Origin: Astropecten irregularis
Lineage: Eukaryota > Echinodermata > Asteroidea > Paxillosida > Astropectinidae
NCBI GenBank assembly: GCA_963971285.1
Contig: OZ020256.1
Span: 3,908,501-3,972,500, forward strand
Length of the DNA: 64,000 bases
Direction of reading: 5' to 3'
The notes below the pieces were generated by a model that saw only the letters and a list, made by a program, of their open reading frames with translations, was not told the DNA's origin and did no database searches. The translations under genes were made by a program, and so were the position numbers. Positions 57,680 to 64,000 of this stretch are shown piece after piece (the stretch's first letter is position 1; each line of letters opens with the position of its first letter).

Positions 57680-60600
57680 GTAAGTTCCATTTGCTTGTTT
57701 GAGGGGGAGGGGTTTGAGGAGGAGGAAAGGGGGAGGGGGGTCGTCAGGGTTACAATGTGCCGGGTGAAACCGAGAAGCCGATTATAAAGTCCAACGAGTA
57801 ATATGAACTCCTGCAGTAATCTATAGCTTAGTATAGATCAATGCTTTGGTTCCATTTACAGGCAGTGGGTATATAATATATTCTCCTGCTCCGGGCATTT
57901 TTTGGGAAGCTTATTTTTAGTTTTTTTAAAGAGATACTGTGTTTGAGTTTCCATTTGAATCAATTTGTTTTCTCAGTGCCCTGTTGCAAGGAGAATTATT
58001 TTTTTTTTTTGCAAGAAACAAAAATCACCGACAGGTGTATTTTCCATGTACACGCAATATATACACGGAGATTATATATTCGTATCCCAACTTGCCTCGG
58101 GCTGTGTTTGTTGTGTGTATTATGCCATAGGAGATCTGAATGTACATGTGTAATCCTTTTATTGAATTTTTTCATTCCGTTTGTGCGTGTTATTTTGAGG
58201 TTGGAAATTGTTCGCGGAGCAATGGTAAAGTATAGATGGTCTGGGTCAATTCGGATGCCCTGGGATTATTTAAGAAGTTCCCGGAGACCCACGGGATCAA
58301 ATAAAATCTAAACCTGTTACGGAAATAGCCTCTCCCTCTCTGCTGTTCTCGTCCACCCGAGCCGTTTTACGTCCCCTTTTTTTACCCAGTTGAATCTTCT
58401 AACCTGTTTTGGGGTTTTAAATTTGGAAACGGCATCCAACCTCACGATCAATTTTCATTAGTTACGTTTTATACGATGCTCACCATGCGATTGAAGTAAC
58501 TCATTTTGGGGGGAGAGTAGAGCGGTGAGTTGAGAAGAACCCCAGGGACTGGATTCTGAATTCTGGCCCCCCAATGGTGCAGCCTGTGAACCTTAGACTT
58601 AGTATATCACTGTTTCTTCATCCTGCATGGGGCGGCGGACTCCCAAATCTCCCATCAATCTCATCTTTGAGCGAAGGAACCACCTGAAGGGGGAAATGAT
58701 GTACTGCAAATAAAATCTCTTGCAGCGTGTGTTGGCGGACCCAGGCTCAGGCTGGCCTGTTAGAGAAGGTTGTTGTCGTGGAGGGAGGGGGGTTTGTCTA
58801 CGTACATTATTAGCATGGTCTCGTCATACGACCCTCCAGAATTAGCACAAATGCCTCCCATTCAGACTCCTTGCTTTATTTTTGGCGGAGTGATAATGTT
58901 CTCTCTCTCTCTCTCTTTTTTTCTCTCTATCCCTTGGAGCCGGCATTGAAACCTGACACTGCCTGCATTGTCCTATACCGCACCCGTGAAATTTACGTTC
59001 TGGCGAGGGGGAAAGGAAGTTGTGAGGGGAAGAGGGGGGAGGGGGGGGGGGGGGGGTCGAGAGAGACATAAGCCTCTTAAGAGCTCCCCGGCAGTGAATT
59101 GGCCGAATCTATCAAAAGTGTCTGTAAATTTGTACTGGGTTGATTTGCATCACTTTGATCGCCATTCAGCTCGGGAGTTGCTGTTCAAACTGTAGCGCGG
59201 ATAATGGATATTTATGTCGATTCCTGATCAGGTTTCTAGTTTTTTTTCTTCATTCTTTCTTACTTCTAAAACCCTACCTATAGCTGGAAATGAAAAACGA
59301 AATTGGGGGGGAAAAAAGAAAGAAAAATACCCATCTGCTTATTTATAAAGGTTAAGGGAAATGCAAGGTCCGTAATTTATCAGTTTCGCATATTAGAAAA
59401 GAACGGATGCTGCCACCGTGGAGTATAAAGACTGAGATTGATTCTCTCTTGTTAGGGGTTGGGTTGGGTTGCGTGGGTCGCCAATTGTACTCAGGAACTG
59501 GCAGGATATGGGAGGGCACGCATCCACATCATTTGAAAACAAAAGAAAGGGAAAGAAATTGTGTGATGTTCAGATCGGTCTGAAGCTTCATCGCTAAGAC
59601 ATCTTTGTCTATCGTGCGACCCCTCCATCCCACCAATTGTGCCAACAGGTCTGCTTACAGGTTTTCATTGTCTCCAAGTTTGGCATTGGGACGCAGCAGC
59701 ACTGATCAAAGATCCCATCAAATTATTCATTTCCGTGCTTTTAATACGTGAATGTCCTGGCCCGTCAATGCCTACAGAACAAAGAGATTTGAGCTGCGCT
59801 CGGGAACATATTCTGACATTCAGTTCGGTGTCTCGGAGGCGAAAATGTGAAATCATTATCGGGATGTCGCGAGGCATTATCAGTCAGCTATTGAATACAT
59901 CCACTTGCTGTCAGATACTTCAAGCAATTCACGTTCAACTTGTCTTCTGTAACACAGGAAATCTCACAGATTCCTGTCTGCACTGATTATGCACGCTGTC
60001 ACCTAGTCTTTCAGTTTTACAGTATCATCATGGCTGCAAATTGTCCTTGGTCTGAAAAATTAGGGCAGAGTATGCAATTCTGTCATTACTGCCAGACAAT
60101 GCGCATCACTTTAAAGTTGGGTCATTCTGCCTGTTAATTGAAGGTTAGGATTGGCGTCAGTGACCTTCGTCTGTGGTCTTGTTCTTACCATCAACCCTGT
60201 TCAGCAGGTATTTCATCTTGGAAACTCTTTTGATCCTCCACGGTACAGCACTGTGCATTAACCCCTTGGCGCATTCTGGAAATCAAGGTGTGCCAGCAAA
60301 CCTCCATGTTAAGTTGGCAGTAATCAATCCCAATTGTCTAAGTCCTTTAAAATCATGCAATACAAGCAAAAGTTTTAAAGGTTTTTTTCTATTGAAAAGT
60401 GAGCAAAGAAAAATTTACTGGAGCGGGATTCAAACCAGTGACCCCCGGAATACTGTATCAACTGCGACTGGGGATCAGTTTCCCTTGTGGTTATTTCATG
60501 TTTATTATGAGTTTTTTTTTTATCAGATGATGAGAGCTAAGGAAAAGACATTCACAGTTCTTCCCTCAAAATAATGTTTCATCCAAGGGTTAACCACAAA

Positions 60601-62587
60601 AACTGACTGACGCTGGATTCGAACCTGCAACCTCTGAAAAAAACTGAACTGGAGGTCACAGGTCAAAATCCCTAGTCTTCAGTCAGTTTCTTGTATCCAC
60701 CTTCAACCCCTTGAAATGACTTGAGATTAATCTGGTCAGTTTTCCCATGTGGATGTATTTGATGATTCAGCGTATAATTTCAGCAGAATGAACTCACACC
60801 CCAGCATCTTAAAAAAAAAAAACTAAATACAAGTGGTGATTATCAGGAGCCATGATATACATAGGCTATTCAGTCAGAACGTTTTGTTATTATTCCTGCC
60901 ACAAGGGAGACTTGTTTTCGTTTTTTTCCTGCAAATCCTCACCTGTAGTTGTGGGCTGACCCAGATTCTTCTATCCGAGTACATAACTTAGCCTACTTGA
61001 ACAAGCTGTGGCGCTGCGGGGTTTTGACTGTAAACACCAAGTTATCAGACAAACCGTGTACACTGGGAAACATTCAAATCAATTTGATTACTAAGCACGT
61101 CAGCATCAGTCACAAGGAATCGGCTCGAAGATTGACAGGGAGGGGTGGGGTCTGTGGGGAGGAGAGGGGGGGGGGGGGGCTTGGAGAAAATGATAAATAG
61201 AATCTAGAAATTAGTCAATAGATCATGCGTGCAATATGATATAGTTTTTGTTTTAAATACATACAGTGTACATCTTTGTCATTGTTTTACTTTGACCAGA
61301 TGAAAATACACAGACCCAGTAGGCCACGCCCCTTGACAAATTGACCAATCACAACTGTTATTTAAGGTCTGACAAATTGGGCCCGCCATTTTGTCCGACA
61401 TAACATTTTTAATTTTGTGTTCTTTGCTACACACTTTTCATTGAGTTTAATTTTGTTTCATATGTTCAAGGCAATTCTTTTACGTTACGTTTATGTTAAG
61501 TTACGTTACGTTAAGTTTTATTCTTAACCATGGTCAAGCGCTGTTTATATTTTCATTAAAATCCTGACTCTCGATGCCCTGGCTGAGAGGAAATGTACTT
61601 TTTGGGCCTTTTGCAAAACCAAAGTCCAACTGGATTTGTGTATTACTATAAGATCCCCAAATTGTTCAAATACTGCACAGAAAAAATCCTAAATGAGCTG
61701 ATTTGTAGCTCACTTACGGCAAGAAAAATGAAAAAGACGAGAGATAAAAAAAAAAAATACAAAAAATATCACTTGTTTTCTGCCTCTAACCTCCCCCCTC
61801 CCCCCATGCACCCATCTCTTCTCCTTAGGGCCGCGTCTGCACTCCTCCCGCACTGAATAAAGCCCACACGTTCCGGCTAATGGACGCACCGTGATGTCTG
61901 TAAATATCACCATGCCCATCCTTTACAATATCAAGCCAATTCACCCCCCCCCATTGGAATTGTTGCACAAGGGGGCTAGGTAAAACCCGGTGCATGCCCT
62001 GTTCTCGCTTGCCCGCCCCGCTGTCACGGAATTTATGACGCCGCTGTCGTAAATAACCTAGAGAGAGAGACAGAGAGGGAAGGAAGGGAGACCTCAATAT
62101 TTTGTTCGTTTATGTGAGCGTGTGTTTATGCCATGGGTGAAAAAACTAGTAATGGACAGGTTCTCCTTTTGATTTGCACGCTGTCCTCATATTTCGGACA
62201 GAAAGGGGACAGCCTCCATCAATCATGGACAGCTCTTCGTCTTTGAAAGCAACAACAACAACATTTCTGCGGGTTTCTATTTTGACTGCTTTTACGCGAC
62301 GGTCGGGGAGATTCACACTTTTGTTTGGCAGAGGAAGAGAAGTGGTTAATAACCTTCTCATGTCCTCGCTTCGCCTCGCCTCTCTCGTAACCATGGGGAT
62401 GTGTGAGCTCATTTCTGTTGGCCTTTTGTGAGCGTGGCGTCGTTTTGAACCAGTTTGCACTGACAAAACAGACAGCTTCTGAGTCCCGCAGAGTCCCATG
62501 TGTTTGTATCAGAAATGGAGCCCTACTTTATAAACAGCACTTTCAAGAAAGCATTGTTGACGCTGGGTGTCACTAAACTGAATCTGT
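57680..62587. other. Start of the next AFF intron
   Basis: Few recognised repeats: a CT microsatellite (58900-58915), G-rich runs (59030-59056, 61162-61178), SINE-like inverted fragments near 60.4-60.7 kb and a TACGTTACGTT block at about 61481-61517. TACATGTA words, common left of 43 kb, are nearly absent. Segments 59640-60000 and 61790-62470 look like unique, balanced-composition sequence. Confidence 0.4.
60393..60505. mobile_element. Degenerate inverted SINE fragments
   Basis: Reverse fragment ATTGAAAAGTGAGCAAAGAA and GCGGGATTCAAACCAGTGAC is followed almost at once by a forward tail (GATCAGTTTCCCTTGTGGTT). Another such pair follows at about 60588-60700 (AACCACAAAAACTGACTGAC, GGATTCGAACCTGCAACC, then AGTCTTCAGTCAGTTTC). 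Confidence 0.6.
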
Positions 62588-62591
62588 TTAA

Positions 62592-62932
62592 AGGTAGTAT
62601 CATACTTTGGCAGTGTGGTAGCATACTGGAACTGAAATCTTCACAGATTTACCTATAATTTACAGGGTATAAAGATGGTGATGGTAGAAACATACCGTAA
62701 AATGTTTTCTGCCTGAAAAGAGTAAAACCAATGACTAAAAACAATTTTGATCTTCGGAAGATCAAAAATAATGATGAACAGATTTTTAAAAATGCTGTGG
62801 CCGTTTTTCACTGTTTCTCAAGAAGTGGGCACTGTATGGGACTGAAAATTTCACAGATGACTGTAACTGTATCTTCCTTGATATTTTTGCCCATGAATCT
62901 GCATTTCTTTGACCAAAAAACAGAGTATGAAA
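62592..62932 (+). repeat. TTAA-flanked MITE (family A), right end eroded
   Basis: TTAA at 62588-62591; left end AGGTAGTATCATACTTTGG; family words AAGATGGTGATGGTAGAAAC, GATCTTCGGAAGATC (central palindrome variant at about 62749) and GCCCATGAATCTGCATTTC. The right end reads AGAGTATGAAATAAG, with TTAA lost. Confidence 0.8.
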
Positions 62933-64000
62933 TAAGCATCCTTTGATTGTCAAATGTGAGATGATCTTGCCAAAGAAATCATATTTGAATCTGTTAGAAA
63001 AATTAAAACAGATCAAAGCTTGGTTCCAACAAGGCGTTAAAAAATGTGGTGAGTGCAGGAGAATTGATGGTAAGAATGATTGCCAATGGCTGTCAAGGAA
63101 ACTGCTGTGGCTGTCTGTCACCATAGTTTATTGCCGTAACCTTCTTGAAGTATGTGTTCATGATGTAGCGATAACCATGTGATTTTAGGATTGGCATCTT
63201 TGTCAGCATAACAAGCAGCAAAACATCTTGTCTGGGCATTAAAGACACAGAAGCAGTAGCCCCTCGAGGTGAGGCTCGTATTCAGAGTAGGCCAATACCT
63301 CAACGCCCACCCCTCCCCTCTCCTCCTCCGAAGTGTGCCATCGGGACCATGTCCCAGCTTCAAGGGGCTTGACCTGAGAAATGGTGGGATTTTTGGGGTT
63401 GACGATCGGCTCCCCCCTGATTCCTGAGTCATCATCCTCTCCTAGTTCCAATCCCAAACCCCTCTTCCCTCTCTTGCGCGCTCTCAGTCTCTCCGTCTAA
63501 GAGTCTGTCCCACAACGCCATTAAAACCCGGTACAAGCAGACTGAGTAGGACCCTTAGACCTCTGCCCGATCAATAACCATGTTGCCCTAAACTCATTCA
63601 GTTTCTTTGGATAATATCACACCTCACTGTGTGCCTGTGTCCTTCCCCAGCAACCTATTAAAAGAAAAAACACACCACCAAAACAAGAAAAAAGACTGAT
63701 TAAATCCCTGAGCGCTTAGGTTTCTTCTCCCCCAACCAACCGACCGACCCGGTCCTGAGCTTTTGCCCGGGGTTCACTGGAGGATTCGGTACAAACCACC
63801 TGCTCCTCTGACCCCGAGCATGTTTTCTAGGCGGGATGGTGGAGAAAAAAAAACCGGGAACACGGTCATGGGTTACGTTCTCGGCCTGATTGTGTGCGGG
63901 AACATTCCAAGGTGTTAAAGCAACGGTCTTGATTATGAGAGGCTTCTCTGTGAGTGATGATACCTGTGCTTATCTACATCAGACATTGATTGGGTGTAAG
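62933..64000. other. AFF intron to the window edge
   Basis: No repeat family or exon recognised. An acceptor-like TCCTTCCCCAG ends at 63650 but is not followed by a convincing exon in the required phase. Balanced base composition. Confidence 0.4.

Noticed and set aside
58842-59071. Overlapping poly-Pro/Arg-Glu and Gly/Arg frames on both strands
   Set aside because: Products of a CT microsatellite and a G-rich run.
63651-63720. Exon after acceptor TCCTTCCCCAG, peptide QPIKRKNTPPKQEKR
   Set aside because: It would need phase 0, but the preceding exon ends in phase 1; in phase 1 a stop follows within four codons, there is no donor, and no AFF similarity beyond basic residues.

Overview
This window is animal nuclear DNA. 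It is gene-poor, AT-leaning and crowded with short non-autonomous transposons. Protein-coding sequence appears only as short exons with canonical splice sites. There are no bacterial-type operons, no CRISPR arrays and no rRNA genes. The mix of tRNA-derived SINEs, foldback/MITE families and very frequent self-complementary words such as TACATGTA and TAGGCCTA suggests a marine invertebrate deuterostome, most likely an echinoderm. That is inference from repeat style and protein similarity; the sequence alone does not prove the taxon.

Two genes are supported, both on the + strand. At the left edge (15-89) is the last coding exon of a GLYR1 (NP60/N-PAC) homologue. From about 35.5 kb to beyond the right edge lies the 5' part of an AF4/FMR2 (AFF) family gene, the scaffold of the super elongation complex. 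Five coding exons are visible: 35522-35635 (start codon), 37455-38441 (large, Ser/Lys-rich), 44994-45044, 46873-46977 and a tentative 57616-57679. The first four join in phase 0 and reproduce the N-terminal order of AFF proteins: the EP..K / P-TEFb-contact segment, a Ser-rich linker, a K.NIPS stretch, EKIL, and PLTAI-TP. The start codon lies 4 nt after a strong splice acceptor, so an upstream non-coding exon must exist. The best candidate ends at 6377 (TCGAG|GTGAGT), which would give a first intron of about 29 kb.

Layout: 0-2.3 kb GLYR1 end and downstream sequence; 2.3-6.3 kb intergenic and candidate AFF promoter region; 6.4-35.5 kb repeat-rich sequence (probable AFF intron 1); 35.5-57.7 kb AFF coding exons and introns; 57.7-64 kb the start of a further AFF intron with fewer recognisable repeats.

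The introns hold several MITE families that can be delimited from their ends: a TTAA-flanked (piggyBac-like) family with at least eight copies and two TIR variants; hAT-like elements with 8-bp target duplications, one with a paralogous empty site; a 1-kb element with Helitron/HINE-like ends; a 987-bp GATC-rich foldback; and tRNA-SINEs that recur as head-to-head pairs. The observation with the most direct gene-level consequence is that the start-codon exon of the AFF gene sits between two inverted copies of one MITE, an arrangement that could promote exon circularisation or skipping. I found no clear evidence of a wholly new multi-gene system.
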